Shown one piece after another: positions 36,434 through 44,871 of a DNA stretch of 64,000 bases (positions within the stretch are counted from its first letter, which is position 1; each line of letters begins with the position of its first letter). Below the pieces are notes generated by a model. That model ran no database searches, had not been told where the DNA came from, and saw only the letters and a list, made by a program, of their open reading frames with translations. This DNA is from an uncultured Alphaproteobacteria bacterium. GTDB lineage: Bacteria; Pseudomonadota; Alphaproteobacteria; HIMB59. The translations under genes and the position numbers were made by a program. Location of the stretch: contig CACLUR010000001.1 of assembly GCA_902610175.1 (NCBI GenBank), forward strand, positions 248,001 through 312,000, in the 5' to 3' direction.

Positions 36434-36879
36434 TTAAAAAATTATTATTTGTAGTCATATTCCTAACCTTTTCTTTACAAATTAAAGCAGAAATTAATCA
36501 GTCAACGATTTTTGTGCTGGGTAGTTTAGATAAAGAAACAAAGAAATTATTTAAAGAAACAATTTATGACCAAATACACAATTACGCTCGAACAATTAGT
36601 ATAGAAACACAGTCGAACATATATGTGTTTCCCTATCAAAATCAAAATCAATGGCAGGTTGTGAGTTTGCATGTCCAAGGAAATGAAAACCATTCATATC
36701 TTCTCGATCTCTCTTTAGAGGGTCACCCTCTTCGGTCTTTAGATGAAATCCGCCAACTCGTTGGTCTAGATGGTTCTCTGAAATACATAGGTTGGAGCAG
36801 CTATGATGAGCTCCCACCAGAAAAGGTTTTTATTGCTTCAAAAATTATCGCTCAAGATTATCTGTATTTGTATTTTTAA
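36430..36879 (+). CDS. Putative secreted protein of unknown function
   Basis: About 149 residues. ATG 36430 overlaps the previous stop (ATGA); an in-frame ATG at 36415 is less likely. A signal peptide (LLFVVIFLTFSLQIKA) precedes a mixed alpha/beta chain without cysteines. No recognisable family. It is part of the HTH-secreted-secreted-membrane operon. Confidence 0.55.
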   Translation: MIKKLLFVVIFLTFSLQIKAEINQSTIFVLGSLDKETKKLFKETIYDQIHNYARTISIETQSNIYVFPYQNQNQWQVVSLHVQGNENHSYLLDLSLEGHPLRSLDEIRQLVGLDGSLKYIGWSSYDELPPEKVFIASKIIAQDYLYLYF

Positions 36880-36889
36880 AAAAAGTTCT

Positions 36890-37066
36890 ATGAGTGTTCT
36901 AGTCTTTGTTTCTTTGATGTCTTATCAAAGCGGTTTCATCTCTCTAGTGGTAATAGTAGGTGTCTTATTATATTCGTTTATAGTCTTATTTTTTTTCTTA
37001 ACCTACGACCATCAAAGATCGTCAACTCCATCAATAGCAGAAACCACCATTAACGACTCAATATAA
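36890..37066 (+). CDS. Small single-pass membrane protein
   Basis: 58 residues from ATG 36890 with one strong helix (FISLVVIVGVLLYSFIVLFFFLTY) and a polar tail. A longer in-frame start at 36803 would overlap the previous gene by 77 bases and is unlikely. Its tail overlaps the minus-strand zinc-ribbon gene by 55 bases, so one of the two may not be real. Confidence 0.4.
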   Translation: MSVLVFVSLMSYQSGFISLVVIVGVLLYSFIVLFFFLTYDHQRSSTPSIAETTINDSI

Positions 37067-37239
37067 CGCTTTTTGCTACAATCGTAGCAAATCGTAATCA
37101 TTTCATCGCTGATTTTATTGATATATTTCTTTGAGACTTCCTTGTAGTCACCACATTCAGTGCACTTGTTATAAGGAATTTCATTATTTTCAAATAACTC
37201 CTCTTTACCATTCCACCAACCCATAACTATTACTATCAT
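37012..37239 (-). CDS. Small zinc-ribbon protein
   Basis: 75 residues with CTEC and CYDC pairs about 25 residues apart and a lysine-rich middle, a plausible zinc ribbon. ATG 37224 is an alternative start that removes MIVIV. There is no clear ribosome binding site for either. It is the third small four-cysteine protein in the window. Function is unknown. Confidence 0.5.
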   Translation of the reverse strand: MIVIVMGWWNGKEELFENNEIPYNKCTECGDYKEVSKKYINKISDEMITICYDCSKKRYIESLMVVSAIDGVDDL

Positions 37240-37387
37240 AAATAAAATATACTTTGGAAATACATGCTCTAAAAAGTATTAAAGTTGTTTATAACTTGAT
37301 TTCAATTGGATTATTAAGTTATTGCAAATTGTAAGTTGAAATAATACATTTTAAGTTCACTTGAAAGATCGCTCAAAGGAGGATGAA
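37240..37387 (+). promoter_or_regulatory. Upstream region of the sugar ABC ATPase gene
   Basis: An AT-rich gap of about 150 bases that must hold the promoter. A half-site TGAAAT (37338-37343) followed by ATTTTA loosely resembles the operators upstream of the SorC gene. The ribosome binding site AAAGGAGG (37375-37382) lies five bases before GTG 37388 and decides that start over the TTG at 37361. Confidence 0.4.
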
Positions 37388-38467
37388 GTGGCAGATATAA
37401 AAATTGATAACATAAATAAGTTTTATGGTGACGTCCAAGTTATCAAAAATGTTTCTTTAGAGATTAAAAGTCAATCCTTTACAGTATTAGTAGGTCCCTC
37501 TGGTTGTGGAAAATCTACAATGCTGAGAATGATTGCAGGTTTAGAGGATATAAACTCAGGTACAATTTCAATTGATGGCACAGTAGTAAATGACTTACCG
37601 CCAAAAGAAAGAAATATCGCAATGGTATTTCAATCTTATGCCTTGTACCCTCACATGACTGTATTTGATAACATGGCATTTGGATTAAAATTAGAGAAGA
37701 GATCTAAAGAAGAAATAGATGAACGTGTTCAAGAAGCTGCAAAAATATTGCAAATTGAAGAATACTTATCTCGTAAGCCGAAGCAATTATCTGGTGGTCA
37801 AAGACAAAGGGTTGCTATAGGAAGAGCTATTACAAGAAAGCCTCAAGTATTTTTATTTGATGAGCCATTATCAAACCTTGATGCTGCTCTCAGAGTTCAA
37901 ATGCGTGTTGAATTAGCTAAGCTACATGACAGGCTAAATGCGACCATGATATATGTAACGCATGATCAAACTGAAGCAATGACGATGGCTGATGACATTG
38001 TTGTTCTTAATAATGGTGTTATTTCACAAAAGGGATCACCATTAGAGCTTTACAATGATCCGGATAATTTGTTTGTAGGAGGCTTCATTGGATCTCCTAA
38101 GATGAATTTTATTTCTTCAAAAATACTCAGTGCAAGTAATAGCAATACAGAACTTGACTTGTTAGGTTCATCCAAAATAAATGTACCAAAAAGTTTATCT
38201 AGCGCAACAGAGGGTGACTCAGTTATGTTAGGAATTCGACCTGAACATCTAACAGTCAATGAAGATAGTGATGGCAGTTGGGAGAGTAAGGTGTTTGTTG
38301 TAGAAAAACTTGGATCTGGAACTTTTCTTTACCTTGAAAAAGAGGGAGAACCTTTAGTTGTTCAAACAGAGGGAGACTCCAACATTAAAGTTGGGGATAC
38401 TGTCAAAGTTGGCTTTTCTTCATCTCGTTGCCATATCTTTAATAGCTCTGGACAAGCTTTTAAATAG
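37388..38467 (+). CDS. ugpC: CUT1 sugar ABC transporter ATP-binding protein (MalK/UgpC type)
   Basis: 359 residues from GTG 37388. Walker A GPSGCGKST, Q-loop VFQSYALYPHMTV, signature LSGGQRQRVAIGRAI, Walker B VFLFDEPLSNLD and the His-loop VTHDQ are all intact, followed by a C-terminal TOBE/regulatory domain with GIRPEHLTV. It energises import of a sugar, polyol or glycerol phosphate. It is the only CUT1-type ATPase in the window, while two CUT1 permease pairs are present, so it probably serves both. The symbol reflects the family, not proof of substrate. Confidence 0.9.
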   Translation: MADIKIDNINKFYGDVQVIKNVSLEIKSQSFTVLVGPSGCGKSTMLRMIAGLEDINSGTISIDGTVVNDLPPKERNIAMVFQSYALYPHMTVFDNMAFGLKLEKRSKEEIDERVQEAAKILQIEEYLSRKPKQLSGGQRQRVAIGRAITRKPQVFLFDEPLSNLDAALRVQMRVELAKLHDRLNATMIYVTHDQTEAMTMADDIVVLNNGVISQKGSPLELYNDPDNLFVGGFIGSPKMNFISSKILSASNSNTELDLLGSSKINVPKSLSSATEGDSVMLGIRPEHLTVNEDSDGSWESKVFVVEKLGSGTFLYLEKEGEPLVVQTEGDSNIKVGDTVKVGFSSSRCHIFNSSGQAFK

Positions 38468-38500
38468 TTTAAATGTATTACTAATTGATAAAGGGGATTG

Positions 38501-39265
38501 ATGTTTTTAGACAAATTTAAATTGGAGGATAAAATTGCTCTCATCACTGGAGGTACAAGAGGTATAGGTTTATCTATAGCTCATGCTCTTGGTGAAGCAG
38601 GTGCAAAATTAGTTTTAGTTAATAGAACAGACCCGGTTGGAGGAGTCCAAGAACTAAAAGATGCCGGATACGATGTAAATTTTTTTGAAGGAGACTTGCT
38701 TGACCGTTCAGTTCCTCAAAAGACTATTGACTTCACATTAGAAAAGCATGGAAGAGTAGATATTCTTGTAAACAATGCAGGTGTTGCTCAGCACGGAGAC
38801 ACTGAAAAATTTAATGATGATTTATTGGATAAAATTATGGATCTGAACGTGGATGCCGTTTTTCGCATGTGTCGCTCTGCTATCCCCCCTATGAAAAAAC
38901 AAGGTGAAGGTGTTATTTTAAATATTGGATCTATTTCTGGTTTGGTATCTAATATCCCCCAGCCCCAAACTGCTTACAACGCCTCAAAAGCTGCGGTGCA
39001 TATGATGACAAAAAGCTTAGCTAGTGATTATGCTGATCAAAATATTCGCGTAAACGCAATAGCCCCTGGTTATATAAGAACAGAAATGACTAACTTACCT
39101 AAGGAAAATGAACATTGGTACCCAACTTGGAATGAGCTGACGCCGATGAATAGGATGGCAGAAACACATGAGGTTGCTTCTGCTGCTCTTTTTTTATGTA
39201 GCCCTGCATCAAGTTACGTCACTGGCGAGGTATTAGTAGTCGATGGTGGATACACTACTAGATAA
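38501..39265 (+). CDS. Short-chain dehydrogenase/reductase, copy 1
   Basis: 254 residues, ATG 38501 behind AAGGGG. Classical SDR: TGGTRGIG cofactor motif, NNAG, catalytic Ser in SISG, YNASK and C-terminal VDGGYTTR. Probably oxidises a polyol or sugar acid imported by the neighbouring transporter. It is nearly identical over long stretches to the minus-strand SDR at 44872-45636, forming an inverted repeat. Confidence 0.88.
   Translation: MFLDKFKLEDKIALITGGTRGIGLSIAHALGEAGAKLVLVNRTDPVGGVQELKDAGYDVNFFEGDLLDRSVPQKTIDFTLEKHGRVDILVNNAGVAQHGDTEKFNDDLLDKIMDLNVDAVFRMCRSAIPPMKKQGEGVILNIGSISGLVSNIPQPQTAYNASKAAVHMMTKSLASDYADQNIRVNAIAPGYIRTEMTNLPKENEHWYPTWNELTPMNRMAETHEVASAALFLCSPASSYVTGEVLVVDGGYTTR
38705..38934. 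repeat. Inverted-repeat arm within SDR copy 1
   Basis: Two exact-match tracts with the opposite-strand SDR lie here: 38705-38796 (92 bases) and 38858-38934 (77 bases), corresponding to 45341-45432 and 45203-45279. The two gene copies have equal length with no indels. Confidence 0.85.
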
Positions 39266-39316
39266 AAGATACTAAAACATATATCGCTATTTTTATCTAT
39301 TTAATATATTCAACAG

Positions 39317-39348
39317 TGAAATATATTTCTAATCTGAAATTTATTTCA
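39317..39348. promoter_or_regulatory. Tandem palindromic operators upstream of SorC regulator 1
   Basis: TGAAATATATTTCT (39317-39330) and TGAAATTTATTTCA (39335-39348), 18 bases apart, in the 118-base gap before the SorC gene. The same pair recurs before the binding-protein gene. A further inverted repeat AATCAAA / TTTGATT (39356-39362, 39371-39377) overlaps the expected start-proximal region. Confidence 0.65.
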
Positions 39349-39383
39349 TTGAATTAATCAAATATATGTGTTTGATTACCTAA

Positions 39384-40328
39384 ATGAAAAGTGATGATAC
39401 AAAAGTACTTGATGAAGCACTTATTTCTAAAAAATGCGCATGGCTTTATTATGTAGGAAAACTAAATCAAAATCAGATAGCAAAGAAAGTAGGTCTTAGC
39501 AAGATGCGAGTGCATAGGTTAATTGCTTTCGCAGAAAAAAAAGGCTTCGTAAAAACTTTTGTTGAAGGCGGCTTTGATGAAACTTCAAAATATGAAAATA
39601 TTTTAAAAGAAAAATATCACTTAAAAATTAGTGAAGTTATTCCAATTGAAGATGTAAATAAAGATCCAAATGAAATGATAGGTGCTGCTGGTGCTAGATT
39701 TATAATGAATCAAATTAATGAAAAAAACATAAATGAATTTGGAATAGGAACAGGCAATACTCTAAACAAAATAGCTAAATGGCTGCCTAAGATAAATAAA
39801 AGAATTGATTTCATAACAGTTAATGGATCTCTAACTTCTCACAATTCAATACAAACTGAAACAGGTATTAATCAAATAGCTCATAAAACCAATGGTGAAT
39901 GTTATAATGTTGGTATTCCATTAATGGTTGAGTCGATTGATCAAAAAAAGATTTTAGAAAAAATAAAATTTATAAAAGAAATAATGAATAGAGCAAATAA
40001 TACTAAAATAAAAATAGTAGGTGTGGGTGGATTGTTTGAAACCTCGCAGATAGTTAAGTCTAAAATTTTTAGCAAAGAATCAATAGAAAAAATTAAGAAG
40101 GCTGGAGCTGTTGGAGAGGTTGCAGGTAATTTTTTTGACAAAAATGGGAAATATATCTCTATTAAGGAGACGCAGAAAATAACTAGTGCAGATATTGAGT
40201 CTTTCAAGAAATCAACAACTGTATTAGTTGCTGGCGGCAGGCAAAAAATCTCACAAATAAAATCAGTCTTAAAAAGTGGCTTATTTACTGGATTAATTAC
40301 AGATGAAGAAACAGCAAAACAACTCTGA
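39384..40328 (+). CDS. SorC-family sugar-binding transcriptional regulator 1
   Basis: 314 residues. The N-terminal HTH is NQNQIAKKVGLSKMRVHRLIAFAEKKGFV; the rest is the SorC sugar-phosphate-binding domain with GIGTGNTLNKIAKWLP, a GEVAGNFFDKNG segment and VLVAGGRQKISQIKSVLKSG. It probably controls the adjacent CUT1 operon through the paired palindromes before itself and before the SBP gene. The inducer is unknown. Confidence 0.88.
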   Translation: MKSDDTKVLDEALISKKCAWLYYVGKLNQNQIAKKVGLSKMRVHRLIAFAEKKGFVKTFVEGGFDETSKYENILKEKYHLKISEVIPIEDVNKDPNEMIGAAGARFIMNQINEKNINEFGIGTGNTLNKIAKWLPKINKRIDFITVNGSLTSHNSIQTETGINQIAHKTNGECYNVGIPLMVESIDQKKILEKIKFIKEIMNRANNTKIKIVGVGGLFETSQIVKSKIFSKESIEKIKKAGAVGEVAGNFFDKNGKYISIKETQKITSADIESFKKSTTVLVAGGRQKISQIKSVLKSGLFTGLITDEETAKQL

Positions 40329-40374
40329 AATAAAATAAAATACAAGTTTCCTTTTATTCAATATTTATCTAAAA

Positions 40375-40407
40375 TGAAATATGTTTGACTCATTGAAATT
40401 TATTTCA
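40375..40407. promoter_or_regulatory. Tandem palindromic operators upstream of the CUT1 binding-protein gene
   Basis: TGAAATATGTTTGA (40375-40388) and TGAAATTTATTTCA (40394-40407); the second is identical, all 14 bases, to the site at 39335. The pair spacing (19) matches that upstream of the regulator. A strong AGGAGG ribosome site follows before ATG 40439. Confidence 0.65.
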
Positions 40408-40438
40408 AAGTTAAGCATTTCTTTATAGGAGGAAAATA

Positions 40439-41863
40439 ATGAAAAAACTACTATTTGCCTTGGTGGCATCCATCTTCTCCTTTTCAGCAATGGCTGGCGG
40501 TCATGCTGATTGGTTTAAGGAAGCCGGTGCTCCATACAAAGGGACAGTTCTACAGGGTGTAGCTGAAAATACACCTCCAGGACAGTTTGCAGGTGAAGTT
40601 TTAGCAAAGGAATTTGAAAAGCTCACTGGCATCAAAGTACAATTAGAGAATACATCATGGGATCAGATGTATGATAAAGCGATTAAAGATATGGAAGCTA
40701 ACTCAGGTATCTACGACTTTGTTTATATCGAACAGGACATTGTATATGACTACCTAAACAGAGACTTCTTGGTTAACATTACAGAAGGTCTAGCTAGTAA
40801 TCCAAATCTTCAAGCACCCGGTGTCAGTCTAGATGACTTCACAACATTCATCGATTATTTCAAAGATGATACTGGTGATGTTTTTGGTGTACCAATGGAA
40901 GCATTCATTAAGGTGTACTTATACAGAAAAGATCTTTTTGAAAGAGCCGATGCAAAAGCAGCATTTAGAGCTCAGTACGGATATGGTCTTTCTCCAGCAA
41001 CTTCTTTTGATCAGTACAGAGACAATGCTGAGTTCTTTACTCACTTCTGTGCAGAGCAAGGAATGGAATGTTGGGGAACAACTGTTCAAGGACACACTGG
41101 TCACCCAGCATCAACTTATGAGTTCCTAGAGTCAATTGCACCATCTTTTGGTCTTTATAACTGGGGTGTAAATATGGATACATATCAATCATGTGTTGAA
41201 AATGGTGGACAGTTAAACGGTGGTAGAGCAAAAGCTGCTCTTAACTTCTGGACACAATTATTACCATTTGCTCCACCTGAAGCTCTTCAAAGTACTTGGA
41301 GTGAAGTTGGATCATCTTTTGCTGCAGGAAGAGCTGCGCAAGGATGGGTATATGGTGAAAATGCTGCATGGATTGCTACAGATGCTGAAAAATCTGCAGT
41401 TGTCGGTAACGTCGGTGTAATGCTACCTCCTACAGCGCCTGGTGTTATGACACAAGCTGCAGCTGGTAATGGTTACATTGGTTACTATGATGGAGGTGCT
41501 TATGGTATTCCTCACTCATCTAAGAACAAAGAGGCAACTATGCTATGGTTGCAATTTGTTGCAATGAACGAGCACCAAGCTGATTGGGCAATCGCAGGCG
41601 GACGTATTACACACAAGGATACATATGCTGACCCTAAAGTTATGGCTGTTGACGAGCAAGCAGACGGTTACTTTACTCTTATGAGAGATACTGGCTTTTT
41701 ATACGCTGGTGCTCCTCCGTTCCCATTCCATGGTGCGGGAAGAGGTGCTATTGACCCATTCATTTACAGTGCTTTAGCAGGTGAAATGACTCCTGAAGAA
41801 GCTCTTGATGGTGCGTGTCAAGCATTAGACACAGTAATGGCTGACCTCGGTTACCAAAACTAA
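40439..41863 (+). CDS. CUT1 ABC transporter substrate-binding protein 1
   Basis: 474 residues with a signal peptide (1-19, FSAMAGG). This is a family 1 solute-binding protein: early motif [24 protein letters not shown], hinge [21 protein letters not shown], and [21 protein letters not shown]. The codon use and G+C are higher than in neighbouring genes, as expected of a highly expressed protein. The substrate is not decidable from sequence; neighbouring polyol dehydrogenases suggest a polyol or sugar. Confidence 0.9.
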   Translation: MKKLLFALVASIFSFSAMAGGHADWFKEAGAPYKGTVLQGVAENTPPGQFAGEVLAKEFEKLTGIKVQLENTSWDQMYDKAIKDMEANSGIYDFVYIEQDIVYDYLNRDFLVNITEGLASNPNLQAPGVSLDDFTTFIDYFKDDTGDVFGVPMEAFIKVYLYRKDLFERADAKAAFRAQYGYGLSPATSFDQYRDNAEFFTHFCAEQGMECWGTTVQGHTGHPASTYEFLESIAPSFGLYNWGVNMDTYQSCVENGGQLNGGRAKAALNFWTQLLPFAPPEALQSTWSEVGSSFAAGRAAQGWVYGENAAWIATDAEKSAVVGNVGVMLPPTAPGVMTQAAAGNGYIGYYDGGAYGIPHSSKNKEATMLWLQFVAMNEHQADWAIAGGRITHKDTYADPKVMAVDEQADGYFTLMRDTGFLYAGAPPFPFHGAGRGAIDPFIYSALAGEMTPEEALDGACQALDTVMADLGYQN

Positions 41864-41874
41864 TAATACTTCAA

Positions 41875-41899
41875 AACGGGAGGTGTTACACCTCCCGTT
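41875..41899 (+). terminator. 11-bp hairpin between SBP and permease genes
   Basis: AACGGGAGGTG / CACCTCCCGTT with a three-base TTA loop and no following T run. It is likely an intercistronic stabiliser or attenuator that lets the SBP be made in excess of the permeases. Its stem contains GGGAGG. Confidence 0.7.
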
Positions 41900-41908
41900 C
41901 CACTCTAA

Positions 41909-42790
41909 ATGCTGTCTAAAAATAAAACTGGCTGGCTACTTTTATCTCCAACAATACTAATTTTAGTTTTAGCAGGCTTGGTTCCTTTCTTTTATGTTTT
42001 GTATGTTGGTTTTTTTCAATGGAACCCTCTCGCAGTTGACCCCTCTCTTCAATTCGATGGATTTGCTTCAAATTATAGACGACTTATTTTTGATGAAATT
42101 TTTTTAGAGTCTATATGGCGTTCAATTAAATTTTCAGTTGTAACATTATCAATAGAACTAACTCTTGGTTTTTTACTTGCACTCTCTTTATTAAGCTCAT
42201 TTCCTTTAAAATCATTTTTTAGAAGTGTGCATACCCTTCCCTTAGTAATTGCTCCTATTGTAGTGGGATCAATTTTTAAATTATTTACAGTACAAGGATT
42301 AGGGCCACTGCCCCACATTTTAAAAGATTATTTTGGTTATACCTTAAATTATGGATTAAATGCTGAACAAGCTTTTTGGATGATTGTAATAATGGATGTG
42401 TGGCATTGGACACCATTTGTAACTTTGACATTACTCGCAGGGTTAAGTGCACTTCCTCAAGATCCCTATGAGTCTGCTAAAATAGATGGTGCAAATAATT
42501 TTCAAATTTTTACTTACATAACTATTCCTATGATGGTTCCTGTTTTAATTGTTGTTATTTTTATAAGATTAATGGACTCCTTAAAAATTGTTGATGAGGT
42601 TTGGATGTTAACAGGTGGAGGCCCAGGGTACGCTACACGATTCACTGGTATTCATATTTGGAAAGAAGTATTTGAAAAAAGATATTATGGACTAGGCTCG
42701 GCAATGTCGATTTTATATTTGTATATCACAATTGTTATTTGTTGGGTCTTATATAGCGTCATGGTTGCAAGAGGGAAAAATGAAGACTAA
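41909..42790 (+). CDS. CUT1 ABC transporter permease 1A
   Basis: 293 residues with six predicted helices. The EAA cytoplasmic loop reads [23 protein letters not shown], typical of binding-protein-dependent permeases. The N-terminus ([29 protein letters not shown]) matches the MalF/UgpA type. It overlaps the next permease by 11 bases. Confidence 0.92.
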   Translation: MLSKNKTGWLLLSPTILILVLAGLVPFFYVLYVGFFQWNPLAVDPSLQFDGFASNYRRLIFDEIFLESIWRSIKFSVVTLSIELTLGFLLALSLLSSFPLKSFFRSVHTLPLVIAPIVVGSIFKLFTVQGLGPLPHILKDYFGYTLNYGLNAEQAFWMIVIMDVWHWTPFVTLTLLAGLSALPQDPYESAKIDGANNFQIFTYITIPMMVPVLIVVIFIRLMDSLKIVDEVWMLTGGGPGYATRFTGIHIWKEVFEKRYYGLGSAMSILYLYITIVICWVLYSVMVARGKNED

Positions 42791-43634
42791 AAAAACTTTT
42801 GCTAAAATAGGAACTACTTTTTTATGGAGTTTACTTACAATTATCACGTTATTTCCTATTTACTGGATGATTTTAGTCTCAACAAGAACTCCAGTTGAAT
42901 TATTTGGCAAACCAGATTTAAGTCCAACATTTTTTGAGAAAGTTCACTGGAAAAATTTTACAAAACCATTTATTGATGGAATTTATTCTGATTATCTTTT
43001 CAATTCAATTATCGTTGCAACCTCAAATGCAGCTTTAGTGACAGTGCTAGCATTAATGGCTACTTATGCCCTCTCTAGATTTAAGTTGCCCGGATCAGAA
43101 AGTATATTTTTTTGGACTATGACCAACAGAATGGCACCTCCTGCAGCTTTTTTATTGCCACTATTTTTACTGTTTTCGACTGTGTTTAAATTTGGCGACT
43201 TTACTTTATTTGACACAAAAATTGGACTAATTTTATTGTACTGTGTTTTTAATTTGCCCTTTGCTATATGGCTTTTAAAAGGAATAATTGATGGCATACC
43301 AAGAGAGTTAGATGAAGCAATGATTGTTGATGGTGCTAATCTATTTACTATATTTAGAAAGCTAATAATACCATTAGCAGCTCCAGGCATAGCTGTAACA
43401 TCTTTACTTAGTTTTCTATTTGCTTGGAATGAATATTTATTAGCATCAACTCTAACAAGTGTTTATGCGAGAACTATTCCTACCGGATTATCAGAATTTG
43501 TTACTACCACTGGAACAAACTGGGGAACTATGGCTGCAGTAGCTTTGGTGTCGATGTTACCCGCATTATTATTTTTATTTGCAGTTCAAAAACATATAGT
43601 AGCAGGTTTAACATTTGGAGCAGTGAAGGGTTAA
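42780..43634 (+). CDS. CUT1 ABC transporter permease 1B
   Basis: 284 residues from ATG 42780; a longer frame from 42732 would lie far inside the previous gene. Six helices, EAA loop [26 protein letters not shown] and C-terminal GLTFGAVKG, the MalG/UgpE-type ending. It pairs with the preceding permease. Confidence 0.92.
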   Translation: MKTKKTFAKIGTTFLWSLLTIITLFPIYWMILVSTRTPVELFGKPDLSPTFFEKVHWKNFTKPFIDGIYSDYLFNSIIVATSNAALVTVLALMATYALSRFKLPGSESIFFWTMTNRMAPPAAFLLPLFLLFSTVFKFGDFTLFDTKIGLILLYCVFNLPFAIWLLKGIIDGIPRELDEAMIVDGANLFTIFRKLIIPLAAPGIAVTSLLSFLFAWNEYLLASTLTSVYARTIPTGLSEFVTTTGTNWGTMAAVALVSMLPALLFLFAVQKHIVAGLTFGAVKG

Positions 43635-43635
43635 T

Positions 43636-43815
43636 ATGAAAAAAAGAGGTTTTATTCCCATAAATACAAATTGGTTTGATAGGTTGTTTATTGGGGTAAT
43701 AAGTTACGTTGCATTACAGTTATTTTGGATGAGATTTCTGGAAAGCTTCGTGTCATTAAATTTTGCAATAGGAATAGGTATATTGTGGATAATTTTTGTT
43801 ATTTGGAAAGGATAA
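43636..43815 (+). CDS. Small two-helix membrane protein of the transport operon
   Basis: 59 residues from ATG 43636 (MKKRGFIPINTNWFDRLFIG...WIIFVIWKG). It has two hydrophobic segments (about 17-33 and 40-57). It starts two bases after the second permease and ends six bases before the zinc dehydrogenase. Small DUF2160-like proteins hold the same position in glycerol-type ABC operons (GlpU slot), though this one is shorter. Probably a transporter accessory. Confidence 0.65.
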   Translation: MKKRGFIPINTNWFDRLFIGVISYVALQLFWMRFLESFVSLNFAIGIGILWIIFVIWKG

Positions 43816-43821
43816 AGTAAT

Positions 43822-44865
43822 ATGAAAGCTCTAGTATTAGAAAAGCAATTAGAATTACAATTGCGTGATATTGATTTGCCAACAGAGGTAGGTCCTGATG
43901 ATGTTAAAATAAAAATGCATACAGTGGGTATCTGTGGTTCAGATATTCATTATTATGAGCATGGTAAAATAGGTCAATGGCATGTCAATGCCCCAATGGT
44001 TTTGGGCCATGAAGGATCTGGTACAATTATTGCTGTCGGGGAAAATGAAAAAATATTGAAAGTTGGTGATAGGGTTTGCATCGAACCCCAAGTGGTCAGT
44101 AAAAAATCAAAGGAATATAAATTAGGACTTTATAATTATGATCAAAAAGTTAAATTTTGGGCAACGCCTCCTATTCATGGGTGTCTAGCACCAGAAGTTG
44201 TATTTCCTGGTGATATGGTTTTCAAAATTCCTGATAATCTCTCTTATGCAGAGGGTGCTATGGTTGAGCCTTTAGCTGTTGGTATGCAAGGGGTCACCAA
44301 AGCAAAGATAAAACCAGGTCAAATAGGGTTAGTCATGGGTTGTGGCCCTATTGGGTTAGTTACTGGCTTAGCTGCATTAGCGGGAGGTTGTTCCAAAGTT
44401 TATATTGCTGATGTTTTGGCAGAAAAATTAAAAATGTGTGAACATTACCCTGATTTAATTCCTGTGGACTTAACAAAAGAGAGTTTATCTGAAAGAGTCA
44501 TGGATGATACAAATGGGTGGGGTGTTGACCGCTTTTTTGAATGTAGTGGTGCAGTCAAAGCATATGAGTCAATTTTTTCATGTTGCTCACCAGGGGCTCA
44601 TGTCGTACTCATAGGTAATAACGCAGAACCTGTGCCAATGAATTGGGCTATTTTATTTGCCAAAGGATTAGAGTATCAAACTGTTCATAGATATTCACAT
44701 CAATATGAGCCCTCTATTAGATTATTGGGTAGTGGAAAAATTGATGTCAAACCAATGATCACTCATACTTTTAAGTTTGATGAGAGTGTTGAAGCTTTTG
44801 AAAGGGCTGCTGAACATAGACCAACAGATGTTAAACTTCAAATTAAAATAGACGAAGAAAATTAA
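43822..44865 (+). CDS. Zinc-dependent polyol (xylitol/sorbitol-type) dehydrogenase 1
   Basis: 347-residue medium-chain dehydrogenase. Catalytic zinc ligands are in GICGSDIHYY (Cys39) and GHEGSG (His), the NAD site is GCGPIGLV, and VEPLAVG is the typical loop. The structural-zinc four-cysteine lobe is absent: the segment after IEPQV lacks the Cys cluster. Likely oxidises a polyol carried by the adjacent transporter. It is a direct-repeat paralogue of 49885-50916. Confidence 0.88.
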   Translation: MKALVLEKQLELQLRDIDLPTEVGPDDVKIKMHTVGICGSDIHYYEHGKIGQWHVNAPMVLGHEGSGTIIAVGENEKILKVGDRVCIEPQVVSKKSKEYKLGLYNYDQKVKFWATPPIHGCLAPEVVFPGDMVFKIPDNLSYAEGAMVEPLAVGMQGVTKAKIKPGQIGLVMGCGPIGLVTGLAALAGGCSKVYIADVLAEKLKMCEHYPDLIPVDLTKESLSERVMDDTNGWGVDRFFECSGAVKAYESIFSCCSPGAHVVLIGNNAEPVPMNWAILFAKGLEYQTVHRYSHQYEPSIRLLGSGKIDVKPMITHTFKFDESVEAFERAAEHRPTDVKLQIKIDEEN

Positions 44866-44871
44866 TGCAAA

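Noticed and set aside
39941-40345. 134-codon minus-strand frame opposite SorC regulator 1
   Set aside because: The plus-strand SorC domain is unmistakable; the antisense frame is hydrophobic by complement of Lys/Glu-rich codons.
40833-41420. Several overlapping frames (98, 66, 64 and 61 codons) inside SBP 1
   Set aside because: They result from the higher G+C of a highly expressed gene; none has a ribosome site or family pattern.
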